Assembly (NCBI RefSeq): GCF_016862115.1
Contig: NZ_BOMI01000045.1
Location: 47,889-111,888 of the forward strand
Reading direction: 5' to 3'
Length of the DNA: 64,000 bases
From: Paractinoplanes deccanensis
GTDB taxonomy: Bacteria > Actinomycetota > Actinomycetes > Mycobacteriales > Micromonosporaceae
Part shown: piece after piece, positions 35,095 through 43,524 of the stretch
Layout of the letters: each line of letters opens with the position of its first letter
How positions within the stretch are numbered: position 1 is the first letter of the stretch
The notes under the pieces: model-generated
Seen by the model: only the letters and a program-made list of their open reading frames with translations
Database searches by the model: none
Told to the model about the DNA's origin: nothing
Made by a program: the position numbers and the translations under genes

Positions 35095-35748
35095 GTGCGG
35101 CTGGTGCTGGTGGGCCCTCCGGGGGCCGGCAAGGGGACCCAGGCTGAGTTCATCGCCGCCCATCTCGCCGTACCGAAGATCTCGACGGGCGACATCTTCC
35201 GGGCGAACGTGTCGCAGGGCACGCCGCTCGGCGTCGAGGCCAAGCGGTACATGGACGCGGGCCAGCTCGTCCCCGACGAGGTGACCATCAACATGGTGCG
35301 CGACCGGCTGGCCGAGCCGGACGCCGGCGACGGCTTCCTGCTCGACGGCTTCCCGCGCACGGTGCCCCAGGCCTCGGCGCTCGACAAGCTCCTGGCCGAC
35401 CTGGGCACCGCGCTCGACCTGGTGATGGAGCTCGTGGTCGACGACGACGAGGTCATCCGGCGGCTGTCGGGCCGCCGGACTTGCCGCGGCTGCGGCAAGA
35501 TCTGGCACGTCGAGTTCGACCCGACGAGCAAGGAGAACATCTGCGACCGCTGCGGGTCGGAGCTGTTCCAGCGCGACGACGACAAGGCCGAGACGATCGC
35601 CAACCGCCTGGTGGAGTACGCCGAGAAGACCGCCCCGCTGGTCGACTTCTACGGCGCGCAGGGCAAGCTCGTGGGCATCGACGCGACCGGCCCGGTCGAG
35701 GACGTCACCGTGCGCGCCATCGACGCCCTGCGGTCCTACGGGGGCTGA
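35095..35748 (+). CDS. adk: Adenylate kinase, 217 aa
   Basis: Interconverts ATP + AMP and 2 ADP. GTG start with P-loop [10 protein letters not shown] at the N-terminus and LLDGFPRT for AMP/ATP binding. This is the long form with a zinc lid: C130-x2-C133 and C150-x2-C153 are all present. secY-adk-map is the usual order; map begins four nt after the stop. Confidence 0.98.
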   Translation: MRLVLVGPPGAGKGTQAEFIAAHLAVPKISTGDIFRANVSQGTPLGVEAKRYMDAGQLVPDEVTINMVRDRLAEPDAGDGFLLDGFPRTVPQASALDKLLADLGTALDLVMELVVDDDEVIRRLSGRRTCRGCGKIWHVEFDPTSKENICDRCGSELFQRDDDKAETIANRLVEYAEKTAPLVDFYGAQGKLVGIDATGPVEDVTVRAIDALRSYGG

Positions 35749-35752
35749 GCAC

Positions 35753-36586
35753 GTGCGCCGCCCCCAGCTCGACATCCAACTGAAGACTCCCGAGCAGATC
35801 GAGAAGATGCGCGGCGCCGGCCTGGTGGTCGCCGCCGCGCTCCAGGCGATGCGTGAGGCCGTGGCGCCCGGCGTCTCGACGGCCGACCTCGACGCCATCG
35901 CCGAGAAGGTCATTCGCGACGCCGGCGCGGTCCCGTCGTTCAAGGGCTACCACGGCTTCCCGGCGTCGATCTGCGCCTCGGTCAACGAGCAGGTCGTCCA
36001 CGGCATCCCGAGCGCCGAGCAGATCCTGCGCGAGGGCGACCTGATCTCGCTCGACTGCGGTGCGATCCTCGACGGCTGGCACGGCGACTCCGCGATCACG
36101 GTCGGGGTCGGCGAGACCGACCCGGCGCTGCTGCGCATGGCCGAGGTGGCCGAGGACGCCATGTGGGCCGGCATCGCGGCCGCCGCGCGCGGCTCGGCGA
36201 ACGGCCGCGGCAAGCTCACCGACATCTCCTTCAACGTGGAGAAGGCGGTTCGTAAGGCCGGGCGGTACGGCATCGTCGACGGCTACGGCGGCCACGGCAT
36301 CGGCACCGAGATGCACCAGGACCCGCACGTGCTCAACCACGGCAAGCCCGGCAAGGGCCCGCGCCTGGTGCCCGGCCTCTGCCTGGCGATCGAGCCGATG
36401 ATCACGATGGGCTCGCCGCGCACGGCCGAGCTCGACGACGGCTGGACCGTGGTGACCCGCGACGGCTCGTTCGCCGCCCACGTGGAGCACACGATGGCGC
36501 TGCTCGAGGACGGCGTGTGGGTGACCACCGCGCCGGACGGCGGCCGGGCCCGCCTCGGCGATCTGGTGACCTCCCGACAGCCCTGA
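35753..36586 (+). CDS. map: Type I methionine aminopeptidase, 277 aa
   Basis: Removes the first Met from new proteins. The two-metal site is complete: the Asp pair in ISLDCGAILDGWHGDSAI, the His of GYGGHGIGTEMHQ, the Glu of LAIEPM and the Glu of AAHVEHTMALLE. GTG start four nt after adk. The short N-terminus lacks an SH3-binding extension. Confidence 0.97.
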   Translation: MRRPQLDIQLKTPEQIEKMRGAGLVVAAALQAMREAVAPGVSTADLDAIAEKVIRDAGAVPSFKGYHGFPASICASVNEQVVHGIPSAEQILREGDLISLDCGAILDGWHGDSAITVGVGETDPALLRMAEVAEDAMWAGIAAAARGSANGRGKLTDISFNVEKAVRKAGRYGIVDGYGGHGIGTEMHQDPHVLNHGKPGKGPRLVPGLCLAIEPMITMGSPRTAELDDGWTVVTRDGSFAAHVEHTMALLEDGVWVTTAPDGGRARLGDLVTSRQP

Positions 36587-36645
36587 GGCCCCGGCGGCCC
36601 TGAGACGGCCTTCCGGTTCTGGTGACGGACTGGCATGGTTGAGGC

Positions 36646-37230
36646 ATGGGCCGTGACGAGATGCGTGCCGGCGACGACGACCGTCGGCAGATCGCCGACA
36701 CGCTGAAGACCGCGCTGGACGAGGGCCGTCTCGACCTGGCCGAGTACGACGAGCGCCTGCAGCGGGCGTACGCCGCGAAGACGTACGGCGACCTCGATCT
36801 CTTGATCGCCGACCTCCCCGGCAGCCGGCCGGCGCAACCGGCAGCTGTGGCCACGCCGGTGAAGCCGGCCGGGCGCGAGGCCACCCTGGAGTGGGTCGGC
36901 CAGGTGTGGAGCGCCTGGATCTTCGTCACGCTGCTCACCACGGCGATCTGGTTCATCACGAGCCTGGCCGGCAACGAGTGGGGATACTTCTGGCCGATCT
37001 GGGTGGCCGGCCCGTGGGGCGCGATCCAGCTCTTCGCGACCATCGGCGGCCTGGCCGGGGGCGCTCCGCGCAAGATGGTCGAGGAGCGCGACCGCAAACG
37101 CGAGCGCAAACAGCGCAAACGCGAGCGCAAGGCCCTCCGGGCTCAACAGCCGGGCCAGCTGCCCCCGTCGCCCGGACAAAAATGGGATATGTCCGATTCT
37201 CAGGTGGCCGACACACCCGACCACGGGTAG
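36646..37230 (+). CDS. DUF1707 membrane protein, 194 aa
   Basis: The first ~60 residues are a DUF1707 domain (MRAGDDDRRQIADTLKTALD ... GRLDLAEYDERLQRAYAAKT), a small helical module common in actinobacteria. Two hydrophobic segments follow (WIFVTLLTTAIWFITSLAG and a second near residue 128), then a very basic tail of Arg/Lys/Glu repeats (RKRERKQRKRERK). Function unknown. A DUF1707 protein in this spot, between map and infA, is not part of the ribosomal system. Confidence 0.85.
   Translation: MGRDEMRAGDDDRRQIADTLKTALDEGRLDLAEYDERLQRAYAAKTYGDLDLLIADLPGSRPAQPAAVATPVKPAGREATLEWVGQVWSAWIFVTLLTTAIWFITSLAGNEWGYFWPIWVAGPWGAIQLFATIGGLAGGAPRKMVEERDRKRERKQRKRERKALRAQQPGQLPPSPGQKWDMSDSQVADTPDHG
37209..37227 (+). 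repeat. Diverged copy of the 19-nt leader element near infA
   Basis: CGACACACCCGACCACGGG differs from the rpsL and rpsJ leader copies at two of 19 positions. It overlaps the last codons of the DUF1707 gene and lies upstream of the infA promoter, unlike the other two copies which lie inside leaders. Confidence 0.5.
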
Positions 37231-37243
37231 CGGCGACCTCGGT

Positions 37244-37272
37244 TTGGCGTCGCTGTTCCGCGGGCGTACACT
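37244..37272 (+). promoter_or_regulatory. Promoter for infA and downstream ribosomal genes
   Basis: TTGGCG (37244-37249), 17-bp spacer, TACACT (37267-37272). Leader of about 140 nt before infA contains a GGGCC-TTTC-GGCCC hairpin near 37350. Confidence 0.65.
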
Positions 37273-37420
37273 GGCTAGCTGGCGCGCCTGCGTCCACTCC
37301 CGCATGTCCTCAGCGCTTCGAGGACGGCCGGGAGCCGCGGCTGGCAAGAGGGCCTTTCGGCCCGCTTGAAAAGGTGCACGACGCGCTAGCCCCGAACCCC
37401 AGTGTCAGGTAGCGGAGGAC

Positions 37421-37642
37421 ATGCCTAAGAAAGACGGAGCCATCGAGATCGAGGGCCGCGTGATCGAGCCCCTGCCGAACGCCATGTTCCGCGTTGAGCT
37501 CGCCAATGGTCACAAGGTACTTGCACACATCTCCGGCAAGATGCGGCAGCACTACATCCGCATCCTTCCCGAGGACAGGGTCGTCGTCGAGCTCTCGCCG
37601 TACGACCTCACCCGTGGGCGAATCGTCTACCGCTACAAGTGA
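37421..37642 (+). CDS. infA: Translation initiation factor IF-1, 73 aa
   Basis: OB-fold protein that binds the 30S A site during initiation. [20 protein letters not shown] and the C-terminal [16 protein letters not shown] are standard. Full length. It begins the infA-rpmJ-rpsM-rpsK-rpsD-rpoA-rplQ block. Confidence 0.98.
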   Translation: MPKKDGAIEIEGRVIEPLPNAMFRVELANGHKVLAHISGKMRQHYIRILPEDRVVVELSPYDLTRGRIVYRYK

Positions 37643-37695
37643 CGACGGGGAGCGGGGGACCTTGTTTCCCGTCCCGCTGAGAGTTAAGGCAAACC

Positions 37696-37812
37696 GTGAA
37701 GGTCAAGCCGAGCGTCAAGCGGATCTGCAACAACTGCCGGGTCATCCGGCGGCACGGCCGCGTCATGGTCATCTGCAAGACCGACGCGCGCCACAAGCAG
37801 CGCCAGGGCTGA
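37696..37812 (+). CDS. rpmJ: 50S ribosomal protein L36, zinc-binding type, 38 aa
   Basis: [20 protein letters not shown] with C11, C14, C27 and H33, the complete zinc site. GTG start. It is one residue longer than the common 37. It was too short for the ORF track. A zinc-free paralogue is not in this window. Confidence 0.96.
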   Translation: MKVKPSVKRICNNCRVIRRHGRVMVICKTDARHKQRQG

Positions 37813-37973
37813 CGCCCTGTCGCTGGCGCCCCGCAGGTCCAGCTCGAAACACGAAAGAGCTCGTCCCAGCCACAGCAGTGGTGATACCCCCGGCGCGGAG
37901 GCCGGGGCCCGTCCGGGCAGACGGGGTGGGAGGGGCCCAGACCTCCGAACGATTCTGAGGAGTACGCCCACTT
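37813..37973 (+). other. rpmJ-rpsM spacer with hairpin
   Basis: 161 bp without a gene. CCCCGGC/GCCGGGG (37888-37907) forms a 7-bp hairpin with a 6-nt loop. It may carry the S4/S13-operon control site; no promoter was recognised. Confidence 0.35.
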
Positions 37974-38354
37974 ATGGCACGACTCGTCGGCGTCGATCTT
38001 CCCCGCGAGAAGCGGATGGAGATCGCGCTCACCTACATCTACGGGATCGGTCGCACCCGTGCCGTCGAGGCACTGACCGCCACCGCGATTGACCTGAACA
38101 AGCGCGCCAAGGACCTCACGGACGAGGAGCTGGTCCAGCTCCGCGACTACATCGAGGGCAATTTCAAGGTTGAGGGTGACCTGCGCCGCGAGGTCGCCGC
38201 GGACATCCGCCGCAAGGTCGAGATCGGCTCGTACGCCGGCATCCGCCACCGCCGGGGTCTCCCCGTGCGTGGCCAGCGGACCCGTACCAACGCTCGTACC
38301 CGCAAGGGCCCGAAGCGCACGGTCGCCGGTAAGAAGAAGCCCGGTCGGAAGTAA
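37974..38354 (+). CDS. rpsM: 30S ribosomal protein S13, 126 aa
   Basis: Head protein contacting P-site tRNA and the L5 bridge. [20 protein letters not shown] and [20 protein letters not shown] are standard, with the basic C-terminal tail KKKPGRK. Confidence 0.98.
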   Translation: MARLVGVDLPREKRMEIALTYIYGIGRTRAVEALTATAIDLNKRAKDLTDEELVQLRDYIEGNFKVEGDLRREVAADIRRKVEIGSYAGIRHRRGLPVRGQRTRTNARTRKGPKRTVAGKKKPGRK

Positions 38355-38371
38355 TAGGAGCGCACTGACTT

Positions 38372-38779
38372 ATGCCACCGAAGGCACGCGCTGGGGCCGC
38401 TGTAAAGAAGGTCCGGCGCAAGGAACGCAAGAACGTCGCCCACGGGCAGGCGCACATCAAGAGCACCTTCAACAACACCATCGTGTCGATCACCGACCCG
38501 ACCGGTGCTGTGATCTCCTGGGCCTCCTCCGGCCAGGTGGGCTTCAAGGGCTCCCGCAAGTCGACCCCGTTCGCCGCGCAGCTGGCCGCCGAGGCCGCCG
38601 CTCGCCGCGCGATGGAGCACGGCATGCGCAAGGTGGACGTGTTCGTCAAGGGTCCCGGCTCCGGCCGCGAGACCGCGATCCGTTCGCTGCAGGCCGCTGG
38701 TCTCGAGGTCGGCCAGATCTCCGACGTCACGCCGCAGCCGCACAACGGCTGCCGCCCGCCGAAGCGTCGCCGGGTCTGA
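38372..38779 (+). CDS. rpsK: 30S ribosomal protein S11, 135 aa
   Basis: Platform protein near the mRNA exit. Basic N-terminal tail, then [20 protein letters not shown] and the C-terminal [18 protein letters not shown]. Follows rpsM after 17 bp. Confidence 0.98.
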   Translation: MPPKARAGAAVKKVRRKERKNVAHGQAHIKSTFNNTIVSITDPTGAVISWASSGQVGFKGSRKSTPFAAQLAAEAAARRAMEHGMRKVDVFVKGPGSGRETAIRSLQAAGLEVGQISDVTPQPHNGCRPPKRRRV

Positions 38780-38792
38780 GGGGAGTATCGAC

Positions 38793-39419
38793 ATGGCTCG
38801 TTATACAGGTGCGGACTGCAAGCGCTGCCGCCGCGAAAAGATGAAGCTGTTCCTCAAGGGCAGCAAGTGCGACGGGCCGAAGTGCCCGTTCGAGTCGCGT
38901 CCCTTCCCGCCCGGCCAGCACGGCCGCGGCCGGACCAAGGAGACCGAGTACCTCCTGCAGCACCGCGAGAAGCAGAAGGCCCGCCGCGCGTACGGCGTGC
39001 TCGAGAAGCAGTTCCGCGGTTACTACGAGGAGGCTGTCAACAAGCAGGGCAAGACCGGTGAGGTCCTCCTGCAGATCCTCGAGTCCCGCCTCGACAACGT
39101 CGTCTACCGGGCCGGCTACGCCCAGTCCCGCGACATGGCCCGGCAGCTGGTCAAGCACGGCCACTTCCTGGTCAACGGCGTGAAGGTCGACATCCCGTCG
39201 TACCGCGTCAAGGAGAAGGACATCGTCACGGTCCGGGAGAAGTCGAAGGAGATGACCCCCTTCGTCGTCGCCCAGGCGCAGGCCGGTTCCCGGCCGGTGC
39301 CCGCGTGGCTCGAGCCCATCCCCAGCGAGATGAAGATCCTCGTGCACTCGCTCCCGGCCCGGTCGGTCATCGACACCCAGGTCCAGGAGCAGCTGATCGT
39401 CGAGCTCTACTCCAAGTAG
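38793..39419 (+). CDS. rpsD: 30S ribosomal protein S4, zinc-binding type, 208 aa
   Basis: Primary assembly protein of the 30S body. The N-terminal zinc knuckle uses C9, C12, C26 and C31. The S4 RNA-binding domain is clear in ESRLDNVVYRAGYAQSRDMA and LVKHGHFLVNGVKVDIPSYR. In other bacteria S4 represses this operon. Confidence 0.98.
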   Translation: MARYTGADCKRCRREKMKLFLKGSKCDGPKCPFESRPFPPGQHGRGRTKETEYLLQHREKQKARRAYGVLEKQFRGYYEEAVNKQGKTGEVLLQILESRLDNVVYRAGYAQSRDMARQLVKHGHFLVNGVKVDIPSYRVKEKDIVTVREKSKEMTPFVVAQAQAGSRPVPAWLEPIPSEMKILVHSLPARSVIDTQVQEQLIVELYSK

Positions 39420-39426
39420 CGCTCTG

Positions 39427-39452
39427 CCGGGGGCGCCGCTCGGCGCCCCCGG
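39427..39452 (+). other. Hairpin between rpsD and rpoA
   Basis: CCGGGGGCGCC/GGCGCCCCCGG, 11-bp perfect stem with a GCTC loop, no T-run, 55 bp before rpoA. Possible attenuator that lowers rpoA relative to the ribosomal genes, or a processing site. Confidence 0.55.
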
Positions 39453-39506
39453 TGCACTACCGAAGGCCATCAAATAGTGGGTGGCCCGACAGAAAGAAGA
39501 AGCAGC

Positions 39507-40529
39507 GTGCTCATCAGCCAGCGCCCGACCCTCTCCGAGGAGTCGATCAGCGAGACCCGCTCCCGGTTCACCATCGAGCCGCTGGAGCCCGGTTTCGGGT
39601 ACACCCTCGGCAACTCGCTGCGGCGTACCCTGCTGTCGTCGATCCCCGGCGCGGCGGTCACCAGCATCAAGATCGACGGCGTCCTGCACGAGTTCACCAC
39701 GATCCCCGGTGTCAAGGAGGACGTGGTCGAGCTGGTCATGAACGTCAAGGAGCTCACCGTCAGCTCCGAGCACGACGAGCCGGTCAGCATGTACCTGCGC
39801 AAGCAGGGCCCGGGCGACGTCACCGCCGGTGACATCCAGCCCCCGGCCGGCGTGTCCGTGCACAACCCCGACCTCAAGCTGGCCACGCTCAACAGCAAGG
39901 GCCGGCTCGACATGGAGCTCACCGTCGAGCGGGGCCGTGGCTACGTCACGGCGGCGCAGAACAAGAGCGCCGGCGCCGAGATCGGCCGCATCCCGGTCGA
40001 CTCGATCTACTCGCCGGTCATGAAGGTGACCTACCGCGTCGAGGCGACCCGTGTCGAGCAGCGCACCGACTTCGACCGCCTCATCATCGACGTCGAGTCG
40101 AAGGCCTCCATCTCGCCCCGCACCGCGCTGGCGTCCGCCGGTTCGACCCTGGTCGAGCTGTTCGGTCTCTGCCGCGAGCTGGACGAGACCGCCGAGGGCA
40201 TCGACATCGGCCCGTCGCCGCAGGACGCGCAGCTCGCTGCCGACCTGGCCCTGCCGATCGAGGAGCTGGACCTCACCGTCCGGTCGTACAACTGCCTCAA
40301 GCGCGAGGGCATCAACTCCGTCGGGGAGCTGATCGGGCGGACGGAGGCCGACCTTCTGGATATAAGGAATTTCGGTCAGAAGTCGATCGACGAGGTCAAG
40401 ATGAAGCTCGCCGGAATGGGCCTGGGCCTCAAGGACAGCGCGCCGTCCTTCGACCCCGCTCACGTCGTGGACTCGTTCGGCGACGTGGACTACGACACCG
40501 ACGATTACCGCGAGACCGAGCAGCTCTGA
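39507..40529 (+). CDS. rpoA: RNA polymerase alpha subunit, 340 aa
   Basis: Assembles the RNA polymerase core and contacts activators. I place the start at GTG 39507 ([20 protein letters not shown]), which matches the usual actinobacterial N-terminus and follows AAGAAGAAG; an in-frame GTG ten codons upstream adds residues not seen in relatives. The dimerising N-terminal domain ends near residue 230, and the C-terminal domain contains [19 protein letters not shown] and [17 protein letters not shown]. Confidence 0.97.
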   Translation: MLISQRPTLSEESISETRSRFTIEPLEPGFGYTLGNSLRRTLLSSIPGAAVTSIKIDGVLHEFTTIPGVKEDVVELVMNVKELTVSSEHDEPVSMYLRKQGPGDVTAGDIQPPAGVSVHNPDLKLATLNSKGRLDMELTVERGRGYVTAAQNKSAGAEIGRIPVDSIYSPVMKVTYRVEATRVEQRTDFDRLIIDVESKASISPRTALASAGSTLVELFGLCRELDETAEGIDIGPSPQDAQLAADLALPIEELDLTVRSYNCLKREGINSVGELIGRTEADLLDIRNFGQKSIDEVKMKLAGMGLGLKDSAPSFDPAHVVDSFGDVDYDTDDYRETEQL

Positions 40530-40564
40530 GCAACTGAGCTCGGCCATCTAAAGGAGCAGTAGGA

Positions 40565-41149
40565 ATGCCCACGCCCACCAAGGGAGCCCGCCTCGGCGGC
40601 AGCCCGGCGCACGAGAAGCTCATCCTGGCCAACCTGGCCACCGAGCTTTTCCGGCACGGGAAGATCAAGACCACCGAGGCCAAGGCCCGCCGGCTGCGCC
40701 CCCTGGCTGAGCAGCTCATCACCAAGGCCAAGCGCGGCGACCTGCACAACCGTCGCCGGGTGCTGGCCACGGTGAAGGACAAGGACGTCGTGTACGCCCT
40801 GTTCGAGCAGATCGCGCCGCGCTACGGCAACCGGCCGGGTGGCTACACCCGGATCACCAAGACCGGCCCGCGCAAGGGTGACGCCGCTCCGATGGCCGTC
40901 ATCGAGCTGGTCGAGGAGCTCCAGGTGGCGGCGACCACCGCGCCGGCCAAGAAGGCCGCCCGCAAGGCCGCCGCGCAGCAGGACAAGGTCGAGGCTCTCG
41001 CCCGCGAGGACGAGGCTCCCGCCTCCGCCCCCGCCGCGAAGGCCGACACCGACGCCGACCAGGACGCCGAGGCTCCGGTCAACGCGTCCGGTGACAAGGG
41101 CGCCGAGGGCCCGGGCGACCAGGCCGAGGGCGACGACACCAAGGCGTGA
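40565..41149 (+). CDS. rplQ: 50S ribosomal protein L17, 194 aa, extended
   Basis: The core (residues 1-~118; [20 protein letters not shown] ... [20 protein letters not shown]) is complete. A further ~75 residues, first Lys/Ala-rich then acidic ([19 protein letters not shown]), form a likely disordered tail. Such tails occur in other actinobacteria. A strong terminator follows. Confidence 0.96.
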   Translation: MPTPTKGARLGGSPAHEKLILANLATELFRHGKIKTTEAKARRLRPLAEQLITKAKRGDLHNRRRVLATVKDKDVVYALFEQIAPRYGNRPGGYTRITKTGPRKGDAAPMAVIELVEELQVAATTAPAKKAARKAAAQQDKVEALAREDEAPASAPAAKADTDADQDAEAPVNASGDKGAEGPGDQAEGDDTKA

Positions 41150-41158
41150 CGTAACGCG

Positions 41159-41197
41159 AAAGACCCGGCGCTCCCCCTGCGGGAGCGCCGGGTCTTT
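41159..41197. terminator. Terminator after rplQ
   Basis: AGACCCGGCGCTCCC/GGGAGCGCCGGGTCT, 15 bp with a CCTGC loop, flanked by AA on the left and TTTGC on the right. It ends the infA-rplQ transcript 18 bp before truA. Confidence 0.9.
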
Positions 41198-41214
41198 GCT
41201 TATGTGGGGGACAG

Positions 41215-42024
41215 ATGGAACAGATCCGGCTGCGGCTGGACGTGTCGTACGACGGCGCCGAGTTCTCCGGCTGGGCCGCGCAACCCGGCCGCCGCACGGT
41301 CGCCGGCGTGCTCGCCGAGGCGTTCGGTCGGCTGGTCGGTGACGTGCCGCTCGGGCTGACCGTCGCGGGGCGGACGGACGCAGGGGTGCACGCCTCCGGC
41401 CAGGTCTGCCACATCGACCTGCCCGTCCCCGCCTGGGAGCAGTTGGAGGCCACGCTGCTGCGACGGCTGGCGGCGCTCATGCCGCCGGACGCGCGGGTGC
41501 GGGCGGTGCGGCCGGTCCCGCCGACCTTCGACGCGCGGTTCTCCGCCACCTTCCGCCGGTACGAATACCGGGTCGCGGACACCGTGTGGGGGCCGGAGCC
41601 GCTGCGCCGGCACGACACCCTCGGCTGGGTGCGGCCGCTCGACCTCGACCGGCTCAACGCGGCCTCGCAGTGGCTCACCGGCGAGCACGACTACGCCGCC
41701 TACTGCAAGCGCAAGGAGCACGCCACGACGATCCGGGCGATCACCCGGCTCGACTGGCGGCGCGACCCCGACGGCGTCTGCGTGGCCACCGTGCAGGCCG
41801 ACGCGTTCTGCCAGTCGATGGTCCGCAGCCTCGTCGGCGCGTTGCTCACCGTCGGCGACGGCCGCCGCGACCCGGGATGGCCGGCGACGCTGCTCACCCG
41901 CACGGAACGCTCCAGCGAGGTCACCGTGGCGCCCGCGCACGGGCTGACGCTGGTCGAGGTGGGCTACCCGGACGAGGCCGACTACGCGGTGCGCGCGGAA
42001 GCTACCCGGCGGATGCGGGCGTGA
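41215..42024 (+). CDS. truA: tRNA pseudouridine(38-40) synthase TruA, 269 aa
   Basis: Modifies U38-U40 in the anticodon arm. The catalytic Asp lies in GRTDAGVHASGQ. Other family segments: RLDVSYDGAEFSGWAAQPGR, FDARFSATFRRYEYRV and ADAFCQSMVRSLVGALLTVG. The 3' end overlaps the convergent membrane-protein gene by 23 bp. Confidence 0.96.
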   Translation: MEQIRLRLDVSYDGAEFSGWAAQPGRRTVAGVLAEAFGRLVGDVPLGLTVAGRTDAGVHASGQVCHIDLPVPAWEQLEATLLRRLAALMPPDARVRAVRPVPPTFDARFSATFRRYEYRVADTVWGPEPLRRHDTLGWVRPLDLDRLNAASQWLTGEHDYAAYCKRKEHATTIRAITRLDWRRDPDGVCVATVQADAFCQSMVRSLVGALLTVGDGRRDPGWPATLLTRTERSSEVTVAPAHGLTLVEVGYPDEADYAVRAEATRRMRA

Positions 42025-42802
42025 CCAGCGCGCCGGCCAGGTGGGTGTCGACGATCTCGGCGGTGATGCGCCGGGCGGTCGGGTCGTCGTTCGGCACCAG
42101 CTGGCCGTCGGCGCGGGTGATCACACAGTAGAGCAGGTAGTGGCCGCCGGCCTGCCAGCCCACCTGCGGAGCGGTCGCGCCGGCCTCGCTCGCGGGCAGC
42201 GTGGCGAAGCCGCCGTCGTCGCCCTCGACCACGCCGCGCACCAGATCCGCCACCTCGGCGGCGGCTGCCGGGTCGGCCAGCGTGAACGCGCCCGCCGTGA
42301 CCCGATAGCCGCCGTACGGCGCGAGCAGGCCGGCGCGCACCACCTCGGTGCAGCCGTGCCGCTCGAGCACCGGGCCGAGGCCGCCGATGGTCGCCTCCGC
42401 GCAGTCGCCGCTCATGTGCCGCAGATCGATCGCGTACGGCCCGGCCGCCCCCGCCGGTCGCAGGACCTCCTGGTCCGGGAAGACATCGCCGAGGCTGAGC
42501 GAGCGCGTGGCGAGCCCGTCGCCGGCGGGAAGGGCGGTCGCCGGCGCGCGCTCCTGGAACCGGTCGGCGAGCACCAGGAAGGCGAACATGCCGGCGAGCG
42601 CCAGCAGGATCAGCCCGGCCAGGCCGCGGGTGAGGAGCTGGAACGGGCGCAGCGGCTCCACACGGGCGCGGCGCCGGGCCCGCGGCTGAGCCGGCCGGCG
42701 GTGGCCGGCGGATCCGACGCCGCGGACGAGCAGAACCAGGCCGCCGTCGGCGGTCGCGCGGTGGGCCGGTCGGAAAGGGGTGCCGTACCGCATGCGGGCC
42801 AC
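42002..42802 (-). CDS. Single-pass membrane protein, 266 aa, unknown
   Basis: About 55 basic residues, then one membrane helix (LAGLILLALAGMFAFLVLAD, ~residues 60-80), then an outward domain with two cysteines (SGDCAEATIGG and RHGCTEVV) that could form a disulphide. Type II topology is likely. The family is not one I can name; homologues are common as hypothetical proteins beside truA in relatives, as far as I recall. ATG at 42802; the next ATG three codons on is equally possible. Convergent with truA and divergent from the methyltransferase. Confidence 0.7.
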   Translation of the reverse strand: MARMRYGTPFRPAHRATADGGLVLLVRGVGSAGHRRPAQPRARRRARVEPLRPFQLLTRGLAGLILLALAGMFAFLVLADRFQERAPATALPAGDGLATRSLSLGDVFPDQEVLRPAGAAGPYAIDLRHMSGDCAEATIGGLGPVLERHGCTEVVRAGLLAPYGGYRVTAGAFTLADPAAAAEVADLVRGVVEGDDGGFATLPASEAGATAPQVGWQAGGHYLLYCVITRADGQLVPNDDPTARRITAEIVDTHLAGALVTPASAG

Positions 42803-42889
42803 GCTAGGAGCGGACGGTGATCAATGAACGCACAGTTTGTGCGGCACCCCGGAGGTTCGCGGCGCGCCGCGCAGCGGCAGACTTGCCTG

Positions 42890-43492
42890 GTGACCACCGA
42901 CCATTACTTCAGCGCCGAGCCGAGCACACCCGACGAGCGCCGGGAGATCGAGTTCAGCGTGGCGGGCCGGGACTACAAGCTCGCCACCGCGGCCGGCGTG
43001 TTCTCCTCGGGGCGGCTCGACCCCGGCACCGCCGTCCTGCTGGCCAAGGCCGATCTGCCCACGACGGCCGGCGTCTTGCTCGACCTGGGCTGTGGTTACG
43101 GGCCGATCGCCTGCGTGCTGGCCCGCTCGGCGCCCGGCGCGGTGGTGCACGCCGTCGACGTCAACTCCCGGGCCCGGCAGCTCACCGAGGAGAACGCCGC
43201 CTCGCTCGGGCTGAGGGTCCAGGTCTCCGCGCCCGACGAGGTGGACCCGGACGTGACCTTCGACCAGATCTGGAGCAACCCGCCGACCCACGTGGGCAAG
43301 GCCGAGCTGCACGCGATCATGGAGCGCTGGCTGCCGCGGCTCGCCCCCGGCGGGGTCGCGTGGCTGGTCATCAACCGCCATCTCGGCGGTGACTCGCTGC
43401 ACGCCTGGCTCGAGGCCGGCGGCTGGGAGGTCGAGCGGGTCGCCAGCAAGAAGGGCTTCCGCGTGCTGCGCGTGGTGCGAAAATCCGGCTGA
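42890..43492 (+). CDS. RsmC-like class I methyltransferase, 200 aa
   Basis: SAM-dependent methyltransferase of the small-methyltransferase family that includes the 16S rRNA guanine-N2 enzymes RsmC/RsmJ type. SAM motif LLDLGCGYGPIACVLA and catalytic NPPTHVGK (NPPxH) are intact. I prefer GTG 42890 (MTTDHYFSAEPSTPDERREI), because the upstream in-frame ATG 42824 adds 22 residues with no conservation pattern (RHPGGSRRAAQRQ). The rRNA or tRNA target is not proven. It is followed by the ABC-F gene after 32 bp. Confidence 0.85.
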   Translation: MTTDHYFSAEPSTPDERREIEFSVAGRDYKLATAAGVFSSGRLDPGTAVLLAKADLPTTAGVLLDLGCGYGPIACVLARSAPGAVVHAVDVNSRARQLTEENAASLGLRVQVSAPDEVDPDVTFDQIWSNPPTHVGKAELHAIMERWLPRLAPGGVAWLVINRHLGGDSLHAWLEAGGWEVERVASKKGFRVLRVVRKSG

Positions 43493-43524
43493 CTTCTCGG
43501 CACCGAGCCGGGAGGATGACCGCC

